Below, in pieces: positions 50,601 to 62,680 of a stretch of DNA of 64,000 bases. How positions within the stretch are numbered: the stretch's first letter is position 1; the number at the start of each line of letters is the position of its first letter. Origin of the DNA: Straminergon stramineum (Eukaryota > Streptophyta > Bryopsida > Hypnales > Calliergonaceae); the NCBI GenBank assembly GCA_963920665.1, contig OY987267.1, positions 4,278,001-4,342,000 on the forward strand. Reading direction: 5' to 3'. The notes under the pieces were generated by a model, which worked only from the letters and a program-made list of their open reading frames with translations, had not been told where the DNA came from and ran no database searches. The translations under genes were made by a program, and so were the position numbers.

Positions 50601-50945
50601 TCGTTCACCTTCATGGAGCCTGTCTCGTCTGCTTGAAGTATTGTCGGGCCTGCAATGGCTCAAGGAATCGCTAAACAGATTCGAGGAGGCTATTGCTCCA
50701 CTATCCGGGTACAATTTAGTTGGGGCAGAATTCAACTCCTGATGTTTGACATTGCCATTGGAACTTGCACCTGGCAGAGAGCAGCCATTGAGGTCGCTAC
50801 TGACCAGGTGAAGGGATCCAAAAATTTGGTTCTGAAGAGAGCTTCCTAGAATATATTGAGAGTCCCAACTCTCCAGCATGCTAGGCATGCTGGAGCAACT
50901 CCCTAGCGTTGCTGTTAAGATATCGACGTTCTTGCTGGGTATCAT
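47627..50945 (-). CDS. R2R3-MYB transcription factor, FGMYB / MYB98-MYB119 type
   Basis: Four exons on the minus strand: 50945-49999, 49543-49417, 49150-48803 and 48382-47627; GT-AG throughout, 725 aa. R2 spans about 305-358 ([11 protein letters not shown], then [20 protein letters not shown]) and R3 359-408 ([20 protein letters not shown], then [20 protein letters not shown]). The spaced Trp residues are present; the R2-R3 block [10 protein letters not shown] and [11 protein letters not shown] mark the subgroup of Arabidopsis MYB98, MYB118 and MYB119 and of liverwort FGMYB. A long N-terminal part (about 300 aa) precedes the DNA-binding domain, as in that subgroup, and holds a basic [16 protein letters not shown] stretch. 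The C-terminus has a Thr run encoded by an ACT-type microsatellite (47851-47894) and a Gln-rich stretch. Family members control gametophyte and embryo-sac development in seed plants and female differentiation in Marchantia. It is convergent with the GAUT gene, with about 2 kb between stop codons. The start is the first Met after an in-frame TAG; see the finding on a possible extra upstream exon. Confidence 0.93.
47851..47894. repeat. Trinucleotide repeat (GTA)n coding a Thr run in the MYB gene
   Basis: Interrupted GTA/AGT triplets on the plus strand encode a run of Thr with an occasional Ser or Ala in the C-terminal part of the MYB protein. It is in frame and likely length-variable. Confidence 0.8.
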
Positions 50946-52600
50946 CTTGTGTCCCCTTACTGTATTGGCTTCGTAATATCCACCAGCGGAGAAATCATGC
51001 TACAGATGCACGCATCACAACTCCCTCTACAACTGATCTTTTAATCTTTTGTGGAGCTATGACTAATAACACTCTCTACACCTATCTAGACTTTCCCATA
51101 GCAACTCTCGAACCCAAGCTCGGCAAAACGGGAAAGTCCATCTATCAATCTACTACTAAGAAACCAACCATGTTCTCAATGAGAGACCTCGCCCATCAGT
51201 GATTTCATTTGTGGCTATACAGTCCAAATTCCAACCTTCAATTAAACTAGTAGCCAAAATTACCCCTTCTGAGTAGCCACAAAAGAAATTACTGCCTCTC
51301 ATTGTTTTTTTAGGCGGACCCTTCAAACTCACTGTACTAGTGACATCCCAAGCACTAGGCAAGGATGATGATGAATCATACTTTCGTGTGTCCAATGAAT
51401 CTAAAACAGAGAATAGTATCTTGCAGAAAAAGGGGGAAGATCAGCATGAGCTTGGCGCCACGGAAGAAAGCCGAGCCAGGGTAGCCGAAAGAAAAGGGCT
51501 AGTCGATTTTCTCACGTCAACGAACCCAGCCTGAGACCATGAATTCAAAGACCTGAAGCGTTAACGCAAACGCCTTCACAATAGCAAACTTGCTCCAGCA
51601 CAGGTGCTCGTGTCAAACCCCCGAACGATTTAGGTCAGTAACAAACTCACACACCCTGACCAGATCATCGTGCCCCTAGATAATCAGACGCTCCATTGAT
51701 TTTGAAAAGCTTGTCACCGCATCCTTCTAGAACCCCTAGTTAGTGATCCCTACCACAACAATCAACTTACAGAGAAAAGTCCCCCAGAGCGCCGCCTGCT
51801 CGTCACCTACAAACTAAGCATCTTCTCTAGCTAGCCTCTAAGGCGTAGAGGAGTAGACACTCGACAAGCATAAGTTTGAGTACTAAGGGAAATCGACATA
51901 AATAACCCCCTGCAAGGTTTTCTACGTTTGTACAACGCACGGCTCTCCCTCATCCGATTCTCCTTCGTCACCACAATAGTAGTACCCCGCTTGCTCTTCC
52001 TCCCCACCTCTTCTGAACCCCACCCTGCAAGGGCTGCTGCTGCTGTTGATCCTCTCCATAACCAGAGTGCGCTTCTTTCCAAGGTCAACAATAATACCCT
52101 TGTTGTGTATCCCCTACTCCACTCCCCACCCTACTAGTGTTGCTGTTGATCCTCTCCATCACCAGGAGCTTCTTCTAAGGGTCATCAGTAGTGTCACAAA
52201 AGGCTACTTGCCTGCAAACAAACAACAAAAATCCCTGACAATACGAGTATTGACTGTCCGTCTCTCTGTCAAAATCCATGGGCTAGCTAGCACTGATCCT
52301 TTTGATTCTCTGCTTGCTCTTGTGCACGAAATTCTTGGGCTTGAATGCCTGCAATTGAAGGTGCCTGGCTGTGGAGCGTCCTCTTTCAAACTTGCAACCG
52401 GGCTCCATCTCAAGTCTCTCGCTATCAAAAAGGACTGCGAGGGCGAGTGGGCTGGTGCAAAAGAAGCGCCTTTGGTCCGGAGATAGCGCCGGACTCAGCA
52501 GCAGCCAGGACGCACGCAGACCTCTGGTACCCGTGTACCCATGTACGCCACGAGTAAATGAGTACGCTGCTGAAATCTAGTATTCTTCCAGGTTCTTTCT
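50946..52600 (-). promoter_or_regulatory. Upstream leader/promoter region of the MYB gene
   Basis: This block is distinctly richer in G+C than the AT-rich spacer that follows at about 52,650. It contains several open frames of 60-146 codons on both strands, none with a recognisable domain, and a 100-bp tandem duplication (52,018-52,190). It most likely represents promoter plus a long leader, possibly with introns. An acceptor-like CATCTGTAG sits just before 50,999 on the minus strand. Confidence 0.4.
52018..52190. repeat. 100-bp imperfect tandem duplication upstream of the MYB gene
   Basis: TGCTGTTGATCCTCTCCAT occurs at 52041 and again at 52141, exactly 100 bp apart. CCCCACCCT precedes both copies and a diverged ACCAG...CTTCT segment follows both. 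Confidence 0.75.
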
Positions 52601-54603
52601 TCCTGATTTTCCGACCGCAGCTAGATTGCTGGAATCACGCAACAAGGTGGGGAACACTGGCCAGTCATTTGCATGACACGTGTTCGCGTTGATATGAAGG
52701 AATTATCTTCGATGTCATCACTAAGGTAAGATTCCAGTTCACCCCTATTTCTTACAGATGCGGCCGATATTAAGTTAATTGTATTATTTTGCTGAAAGTA
52801 GCATTGGCACGTCATCAACTGAAGGTGTTAGTTGGTTAGTAACCTCTTGAAATGTAATGTGATGTGGAAATTCAACAAAAAGTGTTGTGTATGGTATGAG
52901 GGAGGGATACTCCAAACCGCCACTTTTCTACAGTGGATTGGTGAAATTTTTATATTTCCTCGTTGGCAAGTGATAGGCGATTCCAATGCATCAAAGAACG
53001 CATCATTTGGATACCTCATGCAAAAGTTATGACTTATGAAGACTTGAAGTTTTTTTGGCAAGTTTTTAATGATCATTTCTTTAGGAAGGCTGGGGTGGAT
53101 TGACCCCCTTGCTTGTCTCCAAGTAAAAATCCTAAATTTTTTTATTTTTCACACATGATAAAATTTGCAAATTTTGAATTCATATTTGCAATTAGAGACC
53201 CCAAAATAGCTAGATAAGTTAGAGAAGATAAATTAATGAAGCACAAAATAGGGGGGCTTTTTTTTTACATGCACCCCTAGAATGACTTAGAGGGGACGAG
53301 CAAGGGGGTCAATCCACCCTGGCCTTTAGGAATAGGTACAAATTGAATTAGGAGATGTACACTTTCGTGACCATTTCAGCAAATGAGGCACTTGGCACAT
53401 TTGGGTGGTGTCTCTACCTAAATATTGGGATTGATGGATGATTTCAGATTTCATTTACTCATCATCAATACCATTTTTTTTAGCATTTCAATAGGTAGTT
53501 TTAGTTTGAAAATAGGTTATCCCTTGAAAGGCCCTTGGAGTCCCTCTATACGATACATATTTAGTTTCATAATTCTTCAATTGTGATTTAATATAAGAAT
53601 TATGGTACATTTTTATTTACGTACTATTATGATCATTAATTTATTTTTTATTGAAAAATATTTGGTCAATGTTTTTCCAATCAAATACCACTAAATTCAT
53701 AATATACTATTTGGTTGTAAAGGGCTTTCAGGCTCTTCTAGGGTTAAGCAGAGTAATTTACTATACAATTATGCAATTGTGACATTTGACATTATTGGAA
53801 TGTATAACTCTAGAGAATTGTGGAAATAGAAGTATGCAAAATGATAATTGAGCTTAAGAGAAACATTGAAGATATAGGTTCATTAGATATAATCAAGAAA
53901 AAAATGTGAAATTAATTATTTGTTTGAAAATACTCTTGTGAAATTATTGCATTTCAAATCCATTATAACAACTTTCACTTTCAAATCATCAATATTTTGG
54001 GGGTAAATAAACTTAGAAGAAATTGAAGAATTGAAATTCAAATACTAAATCAAATATTGATAGTATCTATGGAATATTTATTCGTATAGATACCATCTAA
54101 AATTTAAGGTTTAAAACTATTATTCATTGATTAATTCCAAAACATTCCTCCATTAAATATTGTATAGAAAATCTTTGCAAATTTTATAATTGTCTATATA
54201 TCCTAGGGAGCAACCCTAAGAAGATAAAGCATATCACCAAGGTAGTTGTCACTCAAAGTTGATTCAATTCATTAATAAATAGGTGTATTTTCATATTAGT
54301 ATAAAATATTATTAGATCTTATACTGTTGGACAAATACAAATTCAACTTTTGAGTTATTCAATCAATATTGAAAATATCTTTAAATGTTGTTGAAAATTT
54401 ACTATTTTTTTAAATTCAAAATTGTCTAAGTTAAATTTTAAAGTACTTCTTTATTAATCTTTTAAGTCTTAAACCTTACATTGTATTATAATATGTAGAT
54501 TGAACAACTTTCCATTTAGTCCTTTAGCCCTAAAGTCCAAACTAAAGGAATTTTCCTTATAAAATCACAACTCAACCATGGTTTTCTCAAAGATAAATTT
54601 ATA
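52601..54603. other. AT-rich spacer
   Basis: No gene seen; frames are short. A near-repeat of about 20 bp, a TGACCCCCTTGCTTG / GACGAGCAAGGGGGTCA pair (about 53,100 and 53,295), forms an inverted repeat about 200 bp apart. Both arms are embedded in GGTGGATTGACCCCCTTGCT and its complement, so this may be another small foldback element. Confidence 0.5.
53093..53322. repeat. Inverted repeat of about 25 bp, possible foldback MITE
   Basis: GGGTGGATTGACCCCCTTGC at 53093 is answered by AGCAAGGGGGTCAATCCACC at about 53301-53320. The enclosed 190 bp is AT-rich and non-coding. GGCTGG outside the left arm and CTGGCC outside the right arm extend the pairing slightly. Confidence 0.6.
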
Positions 54604-55068
54604 CACCACAACAAAATGAGTGTTTTATGATTACGAAAATATGACTAAGGATGATTGGTGACTACTCGGAGTCATATTTATAGAGGCCAATACTTTGAAG
54701 AGAAATATGACTACAATATGACTTGTAGTCATATTTTGACCTTTTACATTGCGGGCATATAGTATACGTTCATTGGGAACACCAAAATACTTCATAGGGC
54801 TTTGAAGGAAACATGTTTGGGGAACGCACAATCATATTTATTAGTCATATTTTTTCTTCATTCTTATTTTGTAGTCATATTTCTATGATAGTCACATTTT
54901 TTTTTTTGGACAGCTTGAAAAAAATTTGGGCAGAGAATATATTTAGAGAGTACTAAGTCATATTTGCTAATCATATTTTCACTTTAGTCATATTTTGCAG
55001 TCATATTTTTGAGTCAGTCACATTTTGTAGACACATTTCTTTGATAGTTTTGTTTTTCTTTGATAGGA
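54604..55068. mobile_element. AGTCATATTT-rich CACTA-like element, copy 1
   Basis: The left end CACCACAACAAAATGAGTGT then TTTATGATTACGAAAATATG corresponds to the reversed right end of copy 2 (CACTACAAGAAAACAAATGT then TTTATGACTACAAAATATGA). The word AGTCATATTT or its complement occurs many times. The right border near GTTTTTCTTTGATAG is degenerate. It has no coding frame. Confidence 0.55.
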
Positions 55069-58000
55069 GTCTAAGGAAAAGGTGGGCAATCTAAAATGGG
55101 TCTTTTATATTTTACTCTTAGAGGCCATTCCTTGGGATTAAGGCATGACTTTGTATAATATCTATTAAAATAAATTATTTTCTTTTGTATGATGTGTCTA
55201 TTATAGAATGAATGTCCAAATAATTTGGGGTGGCACATGTTTATATTTTAATTAATATATTGAAATTTTTCATAGGAATTAGAAAAGGAGTAGAGAGGAA
55301 TAAAACAATTAACAATAGGAGATAATGGATTTGTTTTTGAGGATTTAAGAAAAAATTAGAGAGAAATAAAAGCCTACAGACAAACCAAAGCACCTAGGCG
55401 GGACTAAGCCTAAGAACCTAAGATGGAAACTAGGCATGTCTTGACTCAATATTGGAACTTATTGTAGAGTTGACTAATTATGCAAATTGATTGTGATGGT
55501 TAATACATAAGGAAATCTAATGCATTTAAACTAGTGATGTAGATTGAAGGTTGTGGAGTTCAAAAAAAATGCTTGAAGCTTGAGAAAGATTTAATCTAAG
55601 GAAGAAAAAAAGGAATGTGAGAAAAATTCATACTCGAGTGGCTATGGAGCAAGAGTAAGTGAGCAATGCGAGTTGTGTTAAGAGTCTCTAAGTGCTTGAA
55701 GAAAAAGCGTAGGTTCCAAGTTGCTACTTGAAGCTTTGGACATGGTTAGGAGACTAATATAAACGTCTTACAAGGATTTGACTATGTATTAAAAAAAGAT
55801 TGTTGATTATAACACACATAGTTGATCAAATGAAGTTTTAAAGTCTTAAGTAGATATTTAGTTAGTACTTATGAGGTTGATGTCATTACAATTGTTTGAT
55901 TCTTAAAGTAATTAGAAATCAATTAATAGTGATATAAGTCAAAGATTGCAATTCTAAACTATTTCAAAAAATGAAGGAAAAAAACAAAAAATATTGAAAA
56001 TAATTTCGAAAAAGTCAAGAGGGGGAAGTAGAAAGAAATAGCTTGAAAGAAAAGAAGTAGATCATATATCTAATTTATACCCCTTGTTGTAAAAGTTGTC
56101 ATTTAAGTTGTATATAAAAGCACCAAAAATGCACCAAAAATGAATTAAAACAGACCTCATAATACAATTACAATATACATGCTGAAGAATGGGGATGTGG
56201 TGGAAATAGATTCCAAAGCATGTTCTTAAATTTGGCACTTAGTTTGTTTTTCTTCTTGTAGAAACTGTAGTTGCCCTATAAATTAGAGGTTTAGGTCAAA
56301 CCTCTAAGAATTTATTAAATCCAACTTTGAATTCAAGATCACTTAATTAATTTGTAGAGAATTTTAGTAACATATCACACTTTAAAAAATAAATAAAAAT
56401 TATGGAAGATAAAGTACAATGAAATTGGATAATCTATAGCGTTAGTTTTGGATAAAAAATACCAAAGTTCATCCAATTCAATTCAAAAAGAAAACTTGAA
56501 ATTTAGTAACATTTAGAATCCAATTTTGAAAGTAAAAAATGAATGTAGACTTATAGGCTAAAAGAAAATGTTGGATGAAATTTGAAAAGATGAATTAGAG
56601 ACAAACCTTCATCCATCTATATTTTTTGCTAAAAATATTCTATCATAAATATCTTTATTATTTTACAATAGGCCTGCAACATTCAACAATTTAAGCTAAT
56701 AAATTTTAATTTCTCAACTTGGATTTGGAGGTTTAGAGTTTTGGCTTAGATTGGCCAAAACCATCTAAAACCTCTAACTTTTATAAATTGTATTTGTTTT
56801 AGTTCAGATGTGAACCACTTACAGCTTATCATTAGAAAAAAAATTATTCATTGCTTAAAATTTTCATTGAACAATACTTAAATATCCAACTTAGGATTTG
56901 AAGTCCAACAACAACAAAATATAGTTATGTTCGCTTTATCTCAAGGATATAGATAAAACACTTACATATATATAGTTCTTTGCAATGTCGTATAAACTAT
57001 ATTTATAGAGGGTTTCTATAAGACTGTTTAGAAGTCACAAAATTATTCATATAAAGATTGAGGTTCACTATAATATACATACTTGTATTGCAGTTAAAAG
57101 ATGGTTGTTTGAATGTTTTTGTAAGGATATGGACTATAAAAACATAATCCCTTTTTTTTACTTCAAAGATACTTTTAAATAGTGCTTTTATCAAATATTT
57201 TTGCTCTTATATACTTAGTGTATGGACATAGATACTTTGATTGATACATGACATTTGCTTAGTATAGTCATATTTAGTGAGTTCCATGACTACGTCAAGT
57301 CACATGACTAGAGTAAGTTATGTGCATGATTAGGGTTTTCAAACACCAGACGTTGATTCTTCTTCTTCTTCTTCTTCCGTGGTTATTGTTTTGCACTTAA
57401 CAAGGAATCACATAAATTAGGGTTCTTATCCTTTTTTATTTTGATGGAAGATTGGCCCTTAGTTTTCTTAGACCTTTTTTGATCTTCAATTGCCAAAATA
57501 AAAATTTCCCAAAAAATAAATACATTATTTTATTCCTATAAGCACACAACATATGTACTCACTTTTTGAATTTACATTCTTTTGAGGATATAAACTTCCT
57601 TATAAAATCTGAATGTAAATATTATTTTCAAATTTTATATCCTAGTTCAACCAAGACATTGGTTGCTCCAAGTCTGTCACAAGGGATTATTTAAATTTGA
57701 AATTGCCTACCTGGCCTATATGAACCACCCACCCACCCACTATGGGTGGTCCATTATTATGGCATGGTTCAAACTACCTAATTAATGAGGCCTTCCCTCC
57801 AATTTGATAACTATATGATGGCTGGCTCTTGCCCAACTTCACCATCTTTGTTTTGACAGTTCCATGTGGTGATTTGTGAGGAGACTTGTTTGTGCAAACT
57901 CTTGAGCTTCCTGCCTCATTTTGGGAATGGCAAAGGTCTCTTTGGGCTTTAGTTCTTTTTGATGTTATGCTGGATTTGCTTTGTTTTTGTGATTTTGTGA

Positions 58001-58460
58001 CCTCTTTGATTTCCTTTACAATGAATTTGTGATCTGTGACATAGATAGCAATTGGATGCAGCTGAAAACACCTGTTACATCCTCACTGACATAACATTGG
58101 CTTGTTGTGTGTTTTGGGACGGGTACAGGTGAGGCTGCACCCTCAGATCTTGAGTTCCATTTTTGGATTTCTTGAGAGAAGACAATTTTCAAGCACTTAT
58201 ACTCTTTACTTTGATGTGCTTATTATAGTGGTTTGTAATTTCTTATGATTATTAGTACTGGACCCCATATGGGAGGTTACATCAGTTTGTACAATATTGT
58301 TCTTAGTTTATGGTATCTTCCATGATACTATTTTATGAACTACCTATAAATAGTTTGGTCATACTTTTCTTTTCTGTCAAGTTATGCCAAGACTTTCGTT
58401 TGGTGATAAGTTAAGTAGTGAAAAGTTGATGCCCAGTTTTGGGATGTTCAGTTTCAGTAC
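55069..58460. other. AT-rich spacer
   Basis: No gene recognised. It includes a TTC microsatellite at 57357-57377. The part from about 57,680 to 58,440 is somewhat less AT-rich and holds GGGTGG inverted words (CCACCCACCCACCCAC then GGGTGGT). It could be a non-coding transcript, but I see no conserved microRNA or other RNA signature. Confidence 0.45.
57357..57377. repeat. (TTC)n microsatellite
   Basis: About seven perfect units. Confidence 0.9.
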
Positions 58461-58745
58461 CTTCTTCTTCTTCTTCTTCTTCTTCTTCTTTAGTTTTGTT
58501 GTCTCTTAGGTTTTGCTTGTTGTTTTTTAGCTTTAGATTTTTCTTGCTTATTAGTTTTAGTTTTTGTTACTTCTGAGTTCTTGATTTTTGCTTCTAGTTT
58601 CTTTTGGTTACCTCTTACTTCTTGCATCCTAGTTCTTACTTTTTGTTGGTTCTTAGTTCTTGGTTCTTGCTTTTAGTTTCTTCTTGTTACCTCTTAATTC
58701 TTGCTTCCTAATTTTTGTCACTTATTGTTTCTTAGTTTTTTGCTC
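58461..58745. repeat. (TTC)n microsatellite passing into TTCTTAGTTCTTG low-complexity tract
   Basis: Perfect TTC/CTT units run from 58461 to about 58491. They are followed by degenerate repeats of the words TTCTTGCTTCT, TTAGTTCTTG and GTTACCTCTTA. A similar tract occurs at 61,660-62,120. Confidence 0.8.
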
Positions 58746-58859
58746 TTTACCAGGGTTGTTATGTTGAACACATAGTGGAGTTTGGGTGTTGAGTTGTTCA
58801 TCTGATATTGCATGTTGTATAAAACAAGTGTCATGTATACGTGACAATTTATCGAATAA

Positions 58860-61150
58860 GTCCTTATCCTAATGTAGCGCTGTAAATTTTTTTAATTTTT
58901 TGTCAATTTGATTTTTCAAGTGTAAATTGGGTTGTCAATTCGTCCCATTTCCATTTAGTAAGTCAATTAGCAATATAAATCCTTCATTAGAATTGGAAGG
59001 GTAGATTTACTAAGATTTGAAGCAAGGCAAATTGATAATGATTTAAAGTCAAGTTGAATAGTTGTAGCCCTCTTTGAAAAGTCATCTTCTCGGTTTTGGG
59101 ACTATAAGTCCAAAGGTCAATTTGCTTTTAAATTAGTTCATACAGGTAGTATGATTCACTATACTTTGGCGATTCTATTGTAAAAATTCTCAAGTTCAAA
59201 ATTTGTAATTGTCGAATTGTTTTTGTTGAGAAAGTAGTATTGGTCTATTTGGTTGAGTGATTCAGCCTTGCTTGCTGCGGTGGTTGCTTGTAGAGCTTCA
59301 GTCAAGTCTACATTGAAGGAATTGAGCAACTATGCTATGATCTAATTGATGTGCTCAAATTTGTGTGCATGTGTATGTTTGATTGCTACTAAATATTTAC
59401 CTGCATGTGTATGTGCTTAAATTTGCAGGCTAATTGACTAAGTACTAATGTTGTGTTAGTGAACTGTGAATGGTCAATTTGATTGTGTGCTTTGGCCTAT
59501 TGATATTATATTGAGTCAAATTAGAGGCGAGTCATACCTGCATTAAGATGAGTGTATTATGTTGAGTGGACTGAATTAGCTTGTAATTAATGGTGTATAT
59601 GTTGTGATTAAGTCCTACAGTGCTATGTGGTCAAATTGATTGAGAAACTGGAGAAATTAAAATAGGGTGTCAACATGAAAATATTTGGAATTAATATTTG
59701 GCATTGCAAGCTAAGTTGCAGGAATTATTGAAGCCCATTGGACGATCAAAATTAGTTGGAAGTATATCCAGGCATTAACTGTGAAATACCAGTCTAGTCG
59801 ATTGTTTTGGAATGTCTAATGAAGGCCAGACTATTCTTTTCTAGAAAATTGAGAGTTTCATTGGATAAAGTAATACTGGTCAAATTGATAAATAAGAAAC
59901 ATGATCATGTTGTGTTGCCAAGGCAATAATCATAACCAATCAGTAATAAGGGAAATAATCTAGACTTGCATAAGAAGGGAATCATGCTAATCAATTTGAT
60001 GATGTATAAAATTAATAATAATTGTAAGAAGCTATGAACGAAAGAGTGAATTTTAGTAACTTGTTATCTAGATGCAGTAATGTGTAAAGTCAATTTGTCT
60101 AGTTCATATAACTATATTAAGATCTATAGAAGTCCAATTGACTGTACTGAGTGAGTACTAGTGTGTTAGGACTATTTGATAAAACCTCAATCATGATCCA
60201 ATAGTGAATCTATATGTGATATGTCTATTAGCTTGTTGTAGTGTGAGAATGTTTAATTGACAATATTGATGTGTATGTGTATTAAAATAATAAATTGCAA
60301 TGCAAAGACAACTAACTTGAAATTGTGATTTGGAACTAAATGTTAAGAACAGGATGTGTGAATTAAGTCAAATTGAAAGGAAAGAATGAATAGTTCATTT
60401 GATAATTGTAGAATTTAGTTGGCTATATTAGTTGTGTAAATTTACAATGCATTAGTCCAACTGACCAAGTAAGTTTAATTGATAGAAAGTGGAATAAGTC
60501 TCTTTGTCATTCTTCAATAGACATGGTCCAGTGGTAAGCAATGTAGCATGTAATGCAAATTGAGGAATTAAGATTTGAATTAAATTATAGGGCTCCAGCT
60601 AGAAATAATAGAATGGAAATCTGAAATTAAGTCAAATCAGACACAAAGCATATCCGGTAGTTGGGATTTGCCTTTGCTATAGAAGGGAGTCAAGTTGACA
60701 GTGTAGTTGGAGGTAGTTGGAAAGTCGATTAGTCTTTGCATTAGACCTTGTGCTTAGTGATAGGTCTAGTTTCTTGGTAGTGTGTCCACGGATGGATAAC
60801 AAGGCCAATTGACTCAACCACATACAAACTTAAAGATAAACTGATTTAAAGGAAGTATGGAGCGGAATGGGCTGACGTGAAGATTTACTCAAGCCCCAGG
60901 AAAGAACGAAATCCTTCTTTTAGAATTTTGATTGAACGGAATTAGGTGACCGAAATTGTTTTATAAAATAACAATTGCAAATAAATTAATACGGTTTAGA
61001 CGAATGAGAGAAAGAAAAGAGGATTGAATTGATGTGCAAGATATTTGATATTATTATAAATATTTATACAATATTAATACTAAGTGGCTAGAGCATGCAT
61101 AAAGACAAATTGACAATTCCTTGACAAGTTGACTTAAGAATTGACATGAG
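58860..61150. repeat. Region dense in TCAATTTGA / TCAAATTGA words
   Basis: The word (G)TCAATTTGA, its complement, or one-mismatch forms appear more than a dozen times over 2.3 kb, on both strands and irregularly spaced. No open frame of note. It may be an array of binding sites or the subterminal region of a large DNA element. Confidence 0.45.
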
Positions 61151-61659
61151 CCACACACTAGACAGGACTGTGACATCATTCATTGAGTCCATAATATAGC
61201 ATTGGGATTTTGGACTGTGAAAAATTGACATTGAAAGCATTTCTTTGGGTTATTCCTCGAATCAAACCGTAAAACACAATAGATAAATATTCAAAACACG
61301 AAAACAAGTGACCTTAGTCACGCAAACGTTAGACTTATTGACCTTTCCTTAGGAATTACCCCCTATACTATATTTCTCTGGGTTTTGTAGAATAGGCAAA
61401 ATCTACATTACACCTAACAATAGAGATAATTTGAAATTTTACTTTATTTATAATCCATAATTTAGAATGTAATAAGTGATTACTAAATTGAGACACTTCA
61501 ATAAAATAAAACTCAAGTATATCGAGATTGGAAATAAAAAGTGCTTTATTTGAAAGTCAACCTTAAAGTTGACTTTATTAGATGAACAAGGGGGTCTACT
61601 AAACGTGTCGGATGTTATATTTGTCGTATTGTCGAGTTATTTGGGTGAACAACTATGCT

Positions 61660-62120
61660 CTTTACTTATAGTTTCCTCTTCTTACATCTTAATTCTTGCT
61701 TCAAAGTTCTTGTCTTTTATTGCTTCTTAGTTCTTACTTTTAATTTCTTCTGGATGCATTTTTATTTGTGTTTGTTATTGTCTTTTAATTCTTGTTTTTT
61801 CTTGGTATTTGTTGCATTTTATTGCATTTTAACTTGTGTTTCTTTTTTTTTGTTGCTTGTTGTTGCATCTTTGTTTTTTGTTTTTTTTATTATTTATTGA
61901 ATTTTAAATTGTGTTTCTTGTTGCTTCTTATTGCATCTTCCTTCTTCCTTCTTGTTATTAATTGCATTTTATTGCATCTTAACTTGTGTCTCTTGTTGCA
62001 TTTTGTTGTATCTTAGTTCTTAATTCTTACTTCTTCTTGCTTTTTGTTACATCTCACTTCTTGCTTCTTATTACCTCTGAGTACTTACCATCTTCTAATT
62101 CTTGTTCCTTTCATCACCAT
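61660..62120. repeat. Pyrimidine-rich low-complexity tract (TTCTTG/TTGCATTTTA words)
   Basis: Degenerate repeats of TTGCATTTTATTGCATTTTA, TTCTTGTTGCTTCTTA and TTAGTTCTTA. Leucine/phenylalanine-rich frames across it (61655-61900, 61792-62016, 62044-62262) are by-products of the repeat rather than membrane proteins. Confidence 0.7.
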
Positions 62121-62680
62121 TGTTATTCTTTCCTCTTATTTTTTTGAGATTTCTAAAGATATAGCGGTTATGAATTTTTCTTACCTTAAACTTATGCTTC
62201 ATATTTTACGTTGCCTTAAATCTTTGAAGATTGAGCTATATTATTCATTCACTAAAAGTTAACCTCCTTCATTGCACATGTACTCATGTAGGCACTTAAA
62301 GTTAGAATGAAGTTATCGGAGGCTACTCATAACACTAGAGAAGCAACTTCTTCATATTTTTGTAAAGAATATAGGTCCTAAAGCATGTAGGAATATACAT
62401 TTACAAAGTGTCATTGTGATATATTTTGTTTTAGTGACTAATAATGCCATTGAAAAGAGTCTCATTTTTTTTTGCATTTTCTCTCTTCAATATGACTATC
62501 TCTTGTGCATCTCAAAAATTATAAGTACTCATTTTTTATTGTATGAAATTGTTTATTTAATTGCTAAACCATGTTGATGCATGATTGCATCACCTCAAGT
62601 CAATTTAGAATGTATGGAAAATGTGATTGTAGTTTATGACAAAAGCTACTATAAACCTCAATCACCCCAATTACAAATAT

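Noticed and set aside
52046..52486. 146-codon plus-strand frame upstream of the MYB gene
   Set aside because: It has no domain, overlaps a tandem duplication, and lies antisense to the probable MYB leader.
57680..58440. Possible non-coding RNA or microRNA precursor in less AT-rich spacer
   Set aside because: I looked for conserved plant microRNA families and found none; the GGGTGG inverted words are too short to count as a precursor.
61655..62262. Leu/Phe-rich frames looking like small membrane proteins
   Set aside because: They are translations of a pyrimidine-rich low-complexity tract, and all frames look alike.
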